DNA of 64,000 nucleotides from Prado023 sp963700395 (GCA_963700395.1 CAVOXI010000003.1:186001-250000), one strand, 5' to 3'; numbered from the stretch's first letter, positions 1 to 10,325 are shown. Notes: generated from the letters alone by a model not told the origin. Numbers and translations: made by a program.

Positions 1-408
1 GCCACAGCCGTGGCGATACCCCCCGAACCCGCGCCACCGAAGAAGAAGATGAGCGCCGGCACGAAGCTGGGGTGGATGGGCGTCGCAGCAGCCCTGTTCC
101 TGCTGATGTCGGCCTACTCGCCCGAGCCCTTCCTCGGCCACTTCATGGTGTTCATGCTCTCGGTCGTCATCGGGTTCTACGTGATCGGCAACGTGCACCA
201 CGCGCTGCACACCCCGCTGATGTCGGTGACCAATGCCATCAGCGGCATCATCCTCGTCGGCGCGCTGCTCCAGGTGGGCCACGGCGAGGTCTGGGTGTCG
301 GTCCTGGCCTTCATCGGGATCCTGGTGGCCAGCATCAACGTCTTCGGCGGGTTCACCGTCACGGGCCGGATGCTGCAGATGTTCAAGCGTGAGGATGCGG
401 TCCGATGA
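1..408 (+). CDS. pntA: NAD(P) transhydrogenase subunit alpha, membrane (C-terminal) part, cut by window edge
   Basis: The frame is open to the left edge, so this is the 3' part of a longer gene; the GTG at 10 is probably internal. A Pro/Lys-rich linker (PPEPAPPKKK) is followed by four hydrophobic segments and the HALHTPLMSVTNAISGI signature of the PntA membrane domain. A linker leading into an extra N-terminal helix is the layout of E. coli PntA, where the NAD(H)-binding and membrane domains are one chain, unlike the split copy at 14.4-16.0 kb. The subunit helps couple hydride transfer between NADH and NADP+ to proton movement across the inner membrane. The stop overlaps the pntB start (ATGA, 405-408), so the two are translationally coupled. 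Family assignment is certain; the fused architecture is inferred. Confidence 0.9.
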   Translation, partial: ATAVAIPPEPAPPKKKMSAGTKLGWMGVAAALFLLMSAYSPEPFLGHFMVFMLSVVIGFYVIGNVHHALHTPLMSVTNAISGIILVGALLQVGHGEVWVSVLAFIGILVASINVFGGFTVTGRMLQMFKREDAVR

Positions 409-1850
409 CAATCCCCTACAGCCTCACCCAGGGCGCGTACATCGTCGCCGGGCTGATGTTCATCCTGGCGCTCGCCGGGCTTTCCAAGCACGAGAGCGCC
501 CCCATGGGCAACCGCTACGGCATCATCGGGATGTCCATCGCCCTCGTGATCACGATCGCCGCCGCCGTCCTCGGCGTCGAGGTGGCCAACGGGGCCGTCG
601 AGACCGAAGGGACCGGCTGGTCCGGCCTCGGGCTGATCCTCGCGGCGATGGCCATCGGTGGGGCGATCGGGATCTGGCGGGCGCGCGTCGTCGAGATGAC
701 CGGCATGCCCGAGCTCATCGCGATGCTGCACAGCTTCGTCGGCCTGGCCGCCGTGCTGGTCGGGTGGAACAGCTCGTACGAGACCGACGTCCTGTACCCG
801 AGCATCCACGACGTCGAGGTCTTCGTGGGCGTCTTCATCGGTGCGGTGACCTTCACCGGCTCGATCGTGGCCTACCTGAAGCTGTCGGCGAAGATCAAGT
901 CCGCACCCCTGATGCTCCCGGCCCACAACGCGATCAACCTGGGCGTGATCGTCGCGTTCTTCGTGATGACCGCCGCGTACGTGGTCGTCCCCTCCGACGA
1001 GACGGTCCTGCGCCAGTCACTGCTCGGCGTGATGACCCTGCTCGCGCTGTTCCTCGGATGGCACCTCGTGGCCTCGATCGGCGGCGGCGACATGCCGGTC
1101 GTCGTGTCCATGCTGAACAGCTACTCCGGCTGGGCCGCCGCTGCGGCGGGCTTCCTGCTCAACAACGACCTGCTGATCATCACCGGTGCGCTCGTCGGGT
1201 CGTCCGGTGCCTACCTGTCCTACATCATGTGCCGGGCGATGAACCGCTCGTTCATCTCCGTGATCGCCGGAGGCTTCGGCGTCGAGGCGGGCACGGTGGC
1301 CTCCGACGTCGACTACGGCGAGCACCGCGAGATCACGGCCGAGGGGGCGGCGGACCTGCTCACCGAGGCGCACTCGGTCATCATCACGCCCGGGTACGGC
1401 ATGGCCGTCGCCCAGGCCCAGTACCCGGTGGCCGAGCTCACCCGCAAGCTGCGCGAGCGCGGCATCGACGTCCGCTTCGGCATCCACCCGGTCGCCGGGC
1501 GCCTCCCCGGGCACATGAACGTCCTGCTCGCCGAGGCGAAGGTGCCCTACGACATCGTCCTGGAGATGGACGAGGTCAACCCGGACATGCCCTCCACCGA
1601 CGTGGTGCTCGTGATCGGCGCCAACGACACCGTGAACCCCGCGGCGATCGACGAGCCGAGCAGCCCGATCGCGGGGATGCCCGTGCTCACCGTGTGGCAG
1701 GCCAAGGACGTCATCGTCTTCAAGCGCTCCATGGCCACCGGCTACGCGGGGGTGCAGAACCCGCTGTTCTTCAAGGAGAACACCCAGATGCTGTTCGGCG
1801 ACGCCAAGGACCGGGTCGAGGACATCATCAAGGCGCTGCCGCAGTCCTAG
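405..1850 (+). CDS. pntB: NAD(P) transhydrogenase subunit beta
   Basis: A 481-residue protein with about eight or nine hydrophobic helices in the first 270 residues, followed by the soluble NADP(H)-binding domain III. Hallmarks of that domain are visible: GYGMAVAQAQ, the IHPVAGRLPGHMNVLLAEA loop, DEVNPDMPSTDVVLVIGAND and GDAKDRVEDI near the end. Length matches E. coli PntB (about 460) with a slightly longer membrane part. The ATG at 405 overlaps the stop of pntA. Together they form the proton-translocating transhydrogenase that makes NADPH at the expense of the proton gradient. A strong hairpin follows the stop and probably ends the operon. A second, diverged paralogue lies at 15966-17348. 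Confidence 0.95.
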   Translation: MTIPYSLTQGAYIVAGLMFILALAGLSKHESAPMGNRYGIIGMSIALVITIAAAVLGVEVANGAVETEGTGWSGLGLILAAMAIGGAIGIWRARVVEMTGMPELIAMLHSFVGLAAVLVGWNSSYETDVLYPSIHDVEVFVGVFIGAVTFTGSIVAYLKLSAKIKSAPLMLPAHNAINLGVIVAFFVMTAAYVVVPSDETVLRQSLLGVMTLLALFLGWHLVASIGGGDMPVVVSMLNSYSGWAAAAAGFLLNNDLLIITGALVGSSGAYLSYIMCRAMNRSFISVIAGGFGVEAGTVASDVDYGEHREITAEGAADLLTEAHSVIITPGYGMAVAQAQYPVAELTRKLRERGIDVRFGIHPVAGRLPGHMNVLLAEAKVPYDIVLEMDEVNPDMPSTDVVLVIGANDTVNPAAIDEPSSPIAGMPVLTVWQAKDVIVFKRSMATGYAGVQNPLFFKENTQMLFGDAKDRVEDIIKALPQS

Positions 1851-1906
1851 CCGCCCCGCTCCACCCGCCGCCGTCCCCCGCCGCCCCCGCCTCGGGCCGA
1901 CTCTGC

Positions 1907-1954
1907 TCCCCTGTGCCGATCCGCTTCCGTCAGGAAGCGCATCGGCAGAGGGGA
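1907..1954 (+). terminator. long hairpin after pntB
   Basis: Arms TGCCGAT-C-CGCTTCC (1914-1928) and GGAAGCG-C-ATCGGCA (1933-1947) pair around a GTCA loop, with one internal C-C mismatch, and extend outward through a CCCC/GGGG clamp to 1907/1954. There is no clear T-run, as is common in high-GC actinobacteria. Its position 57 bases after pntB suggests an operon terminator. Confidence 0.6.
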
Positions 1955-2067
1955 CGCGGATCTGATGGGACGCAGGGGTCCGCGGGACGGCAGCCCGCGG
2001 GAGGCGTGGTGCGCTCGCGCGGGGTACTAATATCGTGGATCACGCGCCGGCCGATCTAGGAGACCGC

Positions 2068-3423
2068 ATGTCCGAGCCCACCCCCACCACGGATCCCGCA
2101 GCTGGCGCACGCGCGTACGAGCTCGACCGCGCACACGTCTTCCATTCGTGGTCAGCGCAATCACCGCTGGCCCCGCTGACCTTTGCGGGCGCCTCCGGCT
2201 CGTGGGTCTGGGACTACGAGGGCAACCGGTACCTGGACTTCTCCAGCCAGCTCGTCAACACCAACATCGGCCATCAGCACCCGAAGGTGATCGCCGCGAT
2301 CCAGGAGCAGGCGGGCATCCTGGCGACCATCGCGCCCCAGCACGCCAACGCCGCTCGCAGCGAGGCCGCCCGGCTGATCGTCGAGCTGGCCCCGGAGAGC
2401 ATGAACAAGGTGTTCTTCACCAACGGTGGCGCCGACGCCATCGAGAACGCCATCCGGATGGCCCGGCTGCACACCGGCCGTCGCAAGGTCCTGAGCTTCT
2501 ACCGGTCGTACCACGGCAACACGGGCTCGGCGATCGTCGCGACCGGCGACCCGCGCCGCTGGCCCAACGAGTTCGCCGACGACCACGTGCACTTCTTCGG
2601 CCCCTACCTGTACCGCTCGCACTTCTGGGCGACGACCCCCGAGCAGGAGTCGCAGCGGGCGCTGGAGCACCTTGCCGACGTCATCCGGTTCGAGGGCCCG
2701 GGCACGATCGCGGCCATCCTGATGGAGACGGTCGTGGGCACCGCCGGCGTCCTCATCCCCCCGCCGGGCTACCTCGAGGGCGTCCGCGCGCTGTGCGACG
2801 AGCACGGGATCATGCTGATCCTCGACGAGGTCATGGCCGGGTTCGGTCGCACGGGCAGGTGGTTCGCGTTCGACCACTTCGACGTCCGCCCCGACCTGGT
2901 CACGTTCGCCAAGGGCTCGAACTCCGGCTACGTGCCCGTCGGCGGGGTGATCATCTCCGACGAGATCGCAGCGACGTTCGACAACCGCGTGTTCCCCGGC
3001 GGCCTGACCTACTCCGGACACCCGCTGGCCACGGCCTCGATCGTGGCCAGCATCAACGCGATGCGCGACGAGGGGATCGTCGAGAACGCCGCCCGGATCG
3101 GCACAGACGTCCTCGGCCCCGGCCTGGCCGACCTCGCCGCGAAGCACCCGGTGATCGGCGAGGTGCGCGGCCTGGGCGTCTTCTGGGCGCTCGACCTCGT
3201 GAGCAACCGGGAGACGCGCGCGATGCTGGCCCCCTACGGCGGGACGTCCGAGGCGATGACCGTGCTGGGTGCTGAGGCCCGCAAGCGCGGCCTGCTGCCG
3301 TTCACGAACTTCAACCGACTGCACGTCGTGCCCCCGTGCACCGTCACCGACGAGGAGGCCCGGACCGGCCTGGCGATCCTCGACGAGGTGTTCACCGAGG
3401 TCGACCGGTACTACGAGGGCTGA
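2068..3423 (+). CDS. class-III pyridoxal-phosphate aminotransferase
   Basis: A 451-residue fold-type I enzyme of aminotransferase class III (the ornithine / omega-amino-acid group; taurine- or beta-alanine-pyruvate aminotransferases are the nearest guesses). Visible features are the N-terminal DYEGNRYLDF motif, the GHQHPKV loop, NGGADAIENAIRMAR in the cofactor phosphate-binding region, LILDEVMAGFGRTG with the Asp that contacts the pyridine nitrogen, and TFAKGSNSGYVPVGGV with the Schiff-base Lys. The ATG at 2068 is chosen because AGGAG (2058-2062) lies 5 bases upstream; a GTG at 2035 in frame has none. Substrate cannot be fixed from sequence. It sits alone between the pnt terminator and a small hypothetical gene. 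Confidence 0.85.
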   Translation: MSEPTPTTDPAAGARAYELDRAHVFHSWSAQSPLAPLTFAGASGSWVWDYEGNRYLDFSSQLVNTNIGHQHPKVIAAIQEQAGILATIAPQHANAARSEAARLIVELAPESMNKVFFTNGGADAIENAIRMARLHTGRRKVLSFYRSYHGNTGSAIVATGDPRRWPNEFADDHVHFFGPYLYRSHFWATTPEQESQRALEHLADVIRFEGPGTIAAILMETVVGTAGVLIPPPGYLEGVRALCDEHGIMLILDEVMAGFGRTGRWFAFDHFDVRPDLVTFAKGSNSGYVPVGGVIISDEIAATFDNRVFPGGLTYSGHPLATASIVASINAMRDEGIVENAARIGTDVLGPGLADLAAKHPVIGEVRGLGVFWALDLVSNRETRAMLAPYGGTSEAMTVLGAEARKRGLLPFTNFNRLHVVPPCTVTDEEARTGLAILDEVFTEVDRYYEG

Positions 3424-3460
3424 GCGGCCAACGCGCGCGGCACGCCCTACCCTGTGGGCC

Positions 3461-3946
3461 ATGCCCACCGATGACATCGACGCTGCTGCCCGCGAGCTCG
3501 CCCAGGAGCGTGCGGCAGACCGCGCCCAGGCGGTCGCCCTGTTCAACCACGCCTGGAGCCTGCTCGACCTCCCGGAACGGACTCCTGCCGAGGACTTCGA
3601 CCTGATCCACTGCACGCACGCCTCCCGCTGGCACTGGGGCCGCGCCGGCGGACCGCAGGAGTGGGCGATCGGCGAGTGGCAGTGCTCCCGGGCCTACGCG
3701 GTCCTCGGTCGACCCGAGCCCGCCACGGTCCACGCCCAGAGGTGCGTGGCCCTGTGCACCGAGTACGGGCTCGACGGCTACATCGTGGCCAGCGCGCACG
3801 AGGCCCTCGCGCGTGCGCACATGGTCGGCGGTGACCTCGGGGCCGCGCGCATCGAGCGGGACATCGCCGCCGACCTGGCCGCTCGCCTGGAGGACCTGGA
3901 GGATCGGGCCGTCGTGGAGGGCGACCTCGCCACGCTGTCCCTGTGA
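3461..3946 (+). CDS. hypothetical helical protein, TPR-like
   Basis: A 161-residue soluble protein, no signal peptide, rich in Ala and Glu. The central part (W-x-W-G residues near 50, then EWQCSRAYAVLGRPEPATVHAQRC and a following paired helix AHEALARAHMVGGDL) has the spacing of tetratricopeptide helix pairs. It starts 38 bases after the aminotransferase stop, so it may be co-transcribed. ATG at 3461. Similar proteins are common in actinobacteria without known role; I do not recognise a specific function. Confidence 0.65.
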   Translation: MPTDDIDAAARELAQERAADRAQAVALFNHAWSLLDLPERTPAEDFDLIHCTHASRWHWGRAGGPQEWAIGEWQCSRAYAVLGRPEPATVHAQRCVALCTEYGLDGYIVASAHEALARAHMVGGDLGAARIERDIAADLAARLEDLEDRAVVEGDLATLSL

Positions 3947-3972
3947 TCAGAGCGTCGACGCTGCTCGCGCTC

Positions 3973-4055
3973 GGAGGCCCGCAGCGCGTGTGGTCCTGGT
4001 AGGAGGCCCGCAGCGCGTGTGGTCCGTGGTAGGAGGTCCGCAGCGCGTGTGGCCC
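3973..4055. repeat. three tandem 24-base repeats upstream of purD
   Basis: Units at 3973-3996, 4002-4025 and 4032-4055 share GGAGGCCCGCAGCGCGTG and the next six bases; the third differs at two positions. The period is 29-30 bases, with short spacers (TGGTA, GTGGTA). It fills the gap between the TPR-like gene and purD. There is no cas gene and no unique long spacer, so it is not CRISPR. Confidence 0.8.
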
Positions 4056-4133
4056 TGTGCATCTGGCCATCCCCGGGCGCCCGCTCAGGGACGCCTCGAT
4101 CAGCACCGGGCACCTCGACGGTAACCTGCGGGC

Positions 4134-5420
4134 GTGGACATCCTCGTGATCGGCTCCGGCGGACGTGAGCACGCCCTGGCCCTGGCCCTGGCCGCGGACC
4201 CGACCGTGGCCGCGCTCCACATCGCCCCGGGCAACGCCGGCACGGCCGAGGTGGGCACCAACCACGACGTGACGGCCACCGACCCGGCCGACGTGCTCCG
4301 CCTGGCCCGCGAGCTGACCGTGGACCTCGTGGTCATCGGCCCTGAGGCCCCGCTGGTCGCCGGCGTGGCCGACATCCTGCGCGAAGCCGGGTTCCCCACC
4401 TTCGGACCGTCCGCGGCCGCTGCGCAGATCGAGGGGTCGAAGGCCTTCGCCAAGCAGGTGATGGCCGAGGCGGGCGTCCCGACCGCGATGGCCCACGTGT
4501 GCACGACGGTCGAGGAGGTCGCCCATGCGCTCGACCAGTTCGGTGCGCCGTACGTGGTGAAGGACGACGGCCTGGCCGGAGGGAAGGGCGTGGTGGTCAC
4601 CGACGATCGGGCGGCGGCCGTGGAGCACGGCGCCGCGTGCCTGGCCCGGCCCGGGGGCGCGGTCGTGGTGGAGGAGTTCCTCGACGGCCCGGAGGTCTCC
4701 CTGTTCGCGATCACGGACGGAACCACCGCGGTGCCGTTGCTGCCCGCGCAGGACTTCAAGCGGGTCGGCGAGGGCGACGCCGGGCCCAACACCGGGGGCA
4801 TGGGCGCCTACGCGCCGCTGCCCTGGGCGCCTGACGGTCTCGTCGACGAGATCATGGAGCGGGTCATCGGGCCGACGATCGACCTCATGGCCGAGCGGGG
4901 CACGCCGTTCAGCGGCCTTCTGTACGCGGGCCTGGCCCTGACGTCGCGGGGACTGCGGGTCGTCGAGTTCAACGCCCGGTTCGGGGACCCGGAGACGCAG
5001 GTCGTCCTCGCCCTGCTCCGAACCCCGCTGGCCGGCCTGCTGAACGCCGCGGCACGCGGGGCGCTCGACGAGCTTGGGGACCTCCAGTGGCACCCGGGTT
5101 CGGCCGTGACGGTCGTGCTGGCGGCTCCGGGCTACCCCGAGGCCCCGACGACCGGCGGCGTGCTCACCGGGGTGCCCGCGGGTGCGGACGCCGAGTCCGG
5201 CTGGGATGCCGCGTGGGTGGTGCACTCGGGCACCGAGCGACGGGGCGGCGACCTCGTGGCCAGCGGGGGCCGCGTGTTGTGCGCCACAGGCCGGGCCGCT
5301 GACCTCGACGGGGCCCGCGAGCGCGCCTACGAGCTCCTCGAGGGGATCTCGCTGCCGGGCGGCCACTACCGGCGCGACATCGCCCAGGCCGCAGCGGAGG
5401 GCCGCATCCCCACCCCCTGA
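4134..5420 (+). CDS. purD: phosphoribosylamine-glycine ligase (GAR synthetase)
   Basis: A 428-residue ATP-grasp enzyme for the second step of de novo purine synthesis: phosphoribosylamine + glycine + ATP gives glycinamide ribonucleotide. N-terminal domain begins MDILVIGSGGREHAL. The ATP-grasp core shows VVKDDGLAGGKGVVV, NTGGMGAYAP and VEFNARFGDPETQVVL (the metal and ATP contacts). Length is normal. The start is GTG at 4134; no good ribosome-binding site is visible before it. It precedes purB and purC, but a 435-base spacer with repeats separates it from purB, so co-transcription is uncertain. Confidence 0.96.
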   Translation: MDILVIGSGGREHALALALAADPTVAALHIAPGNAGTAEVGTNHDVTATDPADVLRLARELTVDLVVIGPEAPLVAGVADILREAGFPTFGPSAAAAQIEGSKAFAKQVMAEAGVPTAMAHVCTTVEEVAHALDQFGAPYVVKDDGLAGGKGVVVTDDRAAAVEHGAACLARPGGAVVVEEFLDGPEVSLFAITDGTTAVPLLPAQDFKRVGEGDAGPNTGGMGAYAPLPWAPDGLVDEIMERVIGPTIDLMAERGTPFSGLLYAGLALTSRGLRVVEFNARFGDPETQVVLALLRTPLAGLLNAAARGALDELGDLQWHPGSAVTVVLAAPGYPEAPTTGGVLTGVPAGADAESGWDAAWVVHSGTERRGGDLVASGGRVLCATGRAADLDGARERAYELLEGISLPGGHYRRDIAQAAAEGRIPTP

Positions 5421-5526
5421 CGGGCAGCCGCGCCGGCCCCCCGAACGCGACGACCCACTCGCTCACCTGGCGGGCCCTGCCCGTCCCCCCAACCCCGGAC
5501 CCACTCGTAGCCCCCACAGTCAGTAA

Positions 5527-5735
5527 CCTCACCGTCGATGTGGTCGATTGCCGGCCAGGCGTGACCGACGGGCCGCATCCTTGCCGTCGACTTGGTCGAT
5601 GGATGGGGTCGTGACCAGCCCGTAGGCAACCAACTCGACGGCGAGGACAGTCAGCTTGGGTCGGCAACGGCCCGAGAACAGCCACATCGACGGCAAGGGT
5701 GACCACGACCCGGACCCGGCTCCCACCGTCGATGC
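5527..5735. repeat. family of degenerate inverted and direct repeats before purB
   Basis: A ~22-base motif with core CCGTCGA, usually followed by (A/C/G)TTGG or TGTGG and TCGAT, occurs five times: plus strand at 5527-5548, 5579-5600 and partial 5722-5735, minus strand at 5625-5646 and 5677-5698. The opposed copies form long imperfect inverted repeats. The 435 bases between purD and purB hold no convincing gene, so this is regulatory or repetitive DNA of unknown role. Confidence 0.6.
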
Positions 5736-5855
5736 ACCGGCGTCCTTGAGCCGTGGTGGGCCGCCCTCGGCGCAGGGATGAGCGGCGCTGGGCCGCGCGT
5801 GTCCCACGGGGCGAGCCGAGGTGGGCCGTCGTGGGGCGTGCGGGACAATGGCGTG

Positions 5856-7277
5856 GTGACCCAGATCCCCAACGTCCTGGCCCAGCGCTACGCCTCAGCG
5901 GAGATGGTCGCCCTGTGGTCCCCCGAGCACAAGGTGCGCCTTGAGCGCGACCTGTGGATCGCCGTGCTGCGCGCGCAGGCAGACCTCGGCATCCCCGTGC
6001 CCGACGGCACGATTGAGGCCTACGAAGCCGTGCGCGACCATGTCGACCTCGCGTCCATCGCCGCCCGCGAGGCGGTGACCCGCCACGACGTCAAGGCGCG
6101 TATCGAGGAGTTCGCCGAGCTCGCCGGCGCGGAGCACATCCACAAGGGGATGACCAGCCGGGACCTGACCGAGAACGTCGAGCAGATGCAGGTGCGCCTC
6201 TCCCTGGAACTGGTGCGCGACCGGGTGGTCGCGACCCTGGCACGCCTCGGCGCGCTGGCCGCCCAGTACGCCGACCAGCCGCTGACCGGACGCAGCCACA
6301 ACGTCGCCGCGCAGACCACCACCCTGGGCAAGAGGTTCGCATCGGCAGCCGAGGAGCTGCTCGTCGCGTATGCGCGGATCGAGGACCTCCTCGAGCGCTA
6401 CCCGCTGCGAGGGATCAAGGGCCCGGTCGGCACCGCCCAGGACATGCTCGACCTCCTCGACGGCGACGCCGGGGCGCTGGCCGCGCTCGAGCAGCGGGTC
6501 GCCGCGCACCTGGGCTTCAGCGAGGTCCTGGACTCGGTCGGCCAGATCTACCCCCGGTCCCTGGACCACGACGTGCTCTCGTCCCTCGTCCAGGTTGCGG
6601 CGGGGCCGTCGAGCCTGGCCACGACGATCCGCCTCATGGCGGGCAACGAGCTGGTGACCGAGGGGTTCAAGGAGGGGCAGGTCGGCTCGTCGGCGATGCC
6701 GCACAAGATGAACTCCCGCTCCTGCGAGCGCGTCAACGGCCTGACGGTCATCCTGCGCGGGTACGCCTCGATGGCGGCCGAGCTCGCCGGTTCGCAGTGG
6801 AACGAGGGCGACGTCTTCTGCTCCGTGGTCCGCCGAGTCGCGCTGCCCGACGCCTTCTTCGCCATCGACGGGCTGTTCGAGACGTTCCTCACCGTCCTCG
6901 ACGAGTTCGGCGCCTTCCCCGCGGTGATCGAGGCCGAGCTGCGGCGGTACCTCCCCTTCCTTGCCACCACGAAGATCCTGATGGCAGCCGTCCGCGCCGG
7001 CGTGGGTCGCGAGACCGCGCACGAGGTCATCAAGACGCACGCCGTGGCGGTGGCCCTCGACATGCGCCGCGGGCAGGCGACCAACGACCTCTTCGACCGG
7101 CTTGCCGCCGATGGCCGCCTGGGCCTGGATCGCGCCGCCCTCGAGGCGCTGGTTGCCGAGCCCATCGAGTTCACAGGCGCCGCCCGCGACCAGGTCGCCC
7201 GCGTCGTCGCGCGCATCGAGGTCATCGCTGCACAGCATCCGGACGCCGCCACGTACAGCCCGGCGGCGATCCTGTGA
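5856..7277 (+). CDS. purB: adenylosuccinate lyase
   Basis: A 473-residue member of the fumarase/aspartase superfamily. It cleaves succinyl-AICAR and adenylosuccinate in purine synthesis. The superfamily signature SSAMPHKMNSRSCERV, carrying the mobile catalytic loop, is present, as are GMTSRDLTENVEQ and TGRSHNVAAQTTT with the catalytic His region. The N-terminus is taken at GTG 5856 (TQIPNVLAQRYASAEM), the usual actinobacterial PurB start; an adjacent in-frame GTG at 5853 and an upstream start at 5778 are possible but less likely. It is followed by purC after about 125 bases. Confidence 0.95.
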   Translation: MTQIPNVLAQRYASAEMVALWSPEHKVRLERDLWIAVLRAQADLGIPVPDGTIEAYEAVRDHVDLASIAAREAVTRHDVKARIEEFAELAGAEHIHKGMTSRDLTENVEQMQVRLSLELVRDRVVATLARLGALAAQYADQPLTGRSHNVAAQTTTLGKRFASAAEELLVAYARIEDLLERYPLRGIKGPVGTAQDMLDLLDGDAGALAALEQRVAAHLGFSEVLDSVGQIYPRSLDHDVLSSLVQVAAGPSSLATTIRLMAGNELVTEGFKEGQVGSSAMPHKMNSRSCERVNGLTVILRGYASMAAELAGSQWNEGDVFCSVVRRVALPDAFFAIDGLFETFLTVLDEFGAFPAVIEAELRRYLPFLATTKILMAAVRAGVGRETAHEVIKTHAVAVALDMRRGQATNDLFDRLAADGRLGLDRAALEALVAEPIEFTGAARDQVARVVARIEVIAAQHPDAATYSPAAIL

Positions 7278-7401
7278 CGCCGACCGGTCAGGGCCAGGGC
7301 GGCACGCTGCCGGGGCTCTCCAGCGCCGCACGCAGAGGGCGTCACCCCGCCCGGGGCGCCGGAGACCGCCGTTACCCCGGAGACGCCGGGCACCCCGCGC
7401 G

Positions 7402-8352
7402 GTGGCCCGAGAGATCGTCGTCGCCCCGGTGTCCCCGGTTGCGCCGGTGTCGGCGGTGGCCAACATCCCGGCCGCCCCCACGATCCCGGGGTACACGCCC
7501 GTCTACTCGGGCAAGGTGCGCGACCTCTACCTGGCGCCTGACGGCACCCTGTTGTTCGTCGCCTCCGACCGGATCTCCGCCTATGACTGGGTGCTGCCGA
7601 CCACCATCCCCGACAAGGGCGCGATCCTGACGCAGATCAGCCTGTGGTGGTTCGACCAGGTCGCCGACATCGTGGGCAACCACGTCCTGCCCGGCGCGGT
7701 CCCAGAGCTGGTGTCCGGGCGCGCGATGCTGTGCCGGCCCCTGGCGATGTTCCCCGTCGAGTGCGTGGCCCGTGGGTACCTCACAGGCTCGGGCCTGGTC
7801 GAGTACCGGGCGTCGGGTGCGGTCTGCGGCGTTCGCCTGCCCGCCGGTCTCGTGGACGGCTCGAGGCTTCCCGAGGCGATCTTCACCCCTGCCACCAAGG
7901 CCGATCTGGGCGACCATGACGAGAACGTGGACTTCGAGGCCGTGGTGGCCACAGTCGGGGCGTCCGACGCTGCGGAGCTGCGGCGGCTCACACTGGCGGT
8001 CTACGGTCGGGCGGAGGAGGTCGCCCGCGAGCGGGGCCTCATCCTCGCCGACACCAAGTTCGAGTTCGGCAGGCCCGCCGATGACGCGGGCGCGCCGATC
8101 CTCCTCGCCGACGAGGTCCTCACACCGGACTCGTCGCGCTTCTGGCCGGCCGACACCTGGGAGCCGGGGCGCGCGGGCGGGCAGCCGTCCTTCGACAAGC
8201 AGTACGTGCGCGACTGGCTGACGTCGCCAGCCTCGGGGTGGGACCGCGCCGGGGACCAGCCGCCCCCCGCTCTACCCGATGAGGTCGTCGAGCGCACCCG
8301 TGCCCTCTACGTGGAGGCCTACGAGCGCCTCACCGGCCGCCGCTGGTCCTGA
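7402..8352 (+). CDS. purC: phosphoribosylaminoimidazole-succinocarboxamide synthase
   Basis: SAICAR synthase: condenses CAIR with aspartate using ATP. Motifs seen are GYTPVYSGKVRDLY (ATP-binding strand), SDRISAYDWVLPT, ECVARGYLTGSG, ATKADLGDHDENV and LILADTKFEFG. The body is a normal ~295 residues. The start is uncertain: in-frame GTG codons at 7402, 7429, 7447 and 7456 all precede the conserved part, with no clear ribosome-binding site; GTG 7402 gives 316 residues and GTG 7447 gives 301. Extra Val/Ala/Pro-rich residues at the N-terminus would be non-conserved. Downstream of purB in the same direction, as in many actinobacteria. Confidence 0.93.
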   Translation: MAREIVVAPVSPVAPVSAVANIPAAPTIPGYTPVYSGKVRDLYLAPDGTLLFVASDRISAYDWVLPTTIPDKGAILTQISLWWFDQVADIVGNHVLPGAVPELVSGRAMLCRPLAMFPVECVARGYLTGSGLVEYRASGAVCGVRLPAGLVDGSRLPEAIFTPATKADLGDHDENVDFEAVVATVGASDAAELRRLTLAVYGRAEEVARERGLILADTKFEFGRPADDAGAPILLADEVLTPDSSRFWPADTWEPGRAGGQPSFDKQYVRDWLTSPASGWDRAGDQPPPALPDEVVERTRALYVEAYERLTGRRWS

Positions 8353-8743
8353 CCAGCCCGAGCCCCCGTGGACGATCGAGCGGAACGACGGCCACAGCGA
8401 CGAACCCGGGAAACCGCGCGTTACACGCCACCCCAACGCCCTCCCGGGCGATGCGCGCCACATGCGGCCGGGAACGCGCAACGGGCGGCGGAGGTGGCCG
8501 GGAACGCCCGGATTGCGCCCCACCGACACCGGAGCCGGGGGGCGACGTGCGTGGCCGAGGCACACCTGGGGAGGGCGCGACGTGCCTGGCCGCGGCGCCC
8601 CGCAGGCCGGGCGCCGGGGCGACGCGCGTGGCGCTGCGTGCCGGCCTGCGCGACCTGCGGGGCGCTGGGTGCTGGCCCGCGGAGCCGGGGCGCTGCGTGC
8701 GGAGCGGCGGCGCTGCCCCGCGGAGCCGGGACCCGCCAACGGC
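8353..8743. other. gene-free GC-rich stretch
   Basis: About 390 bases after purC with no supported gene. It is extremely GC-rich and contains imperfect short repeats, for example GGCCGGGAACGC near 8465 and 8506 and CGCGGAGCCGGG near 8680 and 8720. The open frames across it are compositional artefacts. Confidence 0.6.
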
Positions 8744-8774
8744 GGGAGGCCGGCCCCTTGGGGGTCGGCCTCCC
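8744..8774. terminator. bidirectional terminator between purC and EIIC
   Basis: GGGAGGCCG (8744-8752) pairs perfectly with CGGCCTCCC (8766-8774), with an inner CCCC/GGGG extension. It lies between the convergent purC and EIIC genes and could serve both strands. Confidence 0.65.
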
Positions 8775-8807
8775 GGTACAGCGGTGCTGAGTTGTTGTTC
8801 GTGCCTG

Positions 8808-10082
<1,275 letters not shown>

Positions 10083-10236
10083 TTGCGCAACCTCCTGCTC
10101 GGGGACGGTCCCGTCGCAGCGCCAACGTAGCACCGGCCACTGCCGCGACATCCGTTCACAGGAACAACACGCGCAACCGGTCTCAGGCCTCTGGCGCCCC
10201 CTCGGGAGCCGACCCATCTGATCCTTGTGGAGAGCA

Positions 10237-10276
10237 GAATGCGCTGCCGGAGGACGCAGCCCCCGACAGCGCATTC
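10237..10276. promoter_or_regulatory. perfect 10-bp inverted repeat before EIIC
   Basis: GAATGCGCTG (10237-10246) is repeated as CAGCGCATTC (10267-10276) with a 20-base loop. It lies in the 243 bases between the ptsI stop and the EIIC start. It may be the ptsI terminator or an operator for EIIC; nothing decides between these. Confidence 0.45.
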
Positions 10277-10325
10277 ACGCTCGCTTCATTCGTTCCCACG
10301 CGGATGTGCGCCGCGCGGGACCCTG

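Noticed and set aside
3973..4055. Possible CRISPR array
   Set aside because: Spacers are only 5-6 bases and nearly identical; no cas genes in the window.
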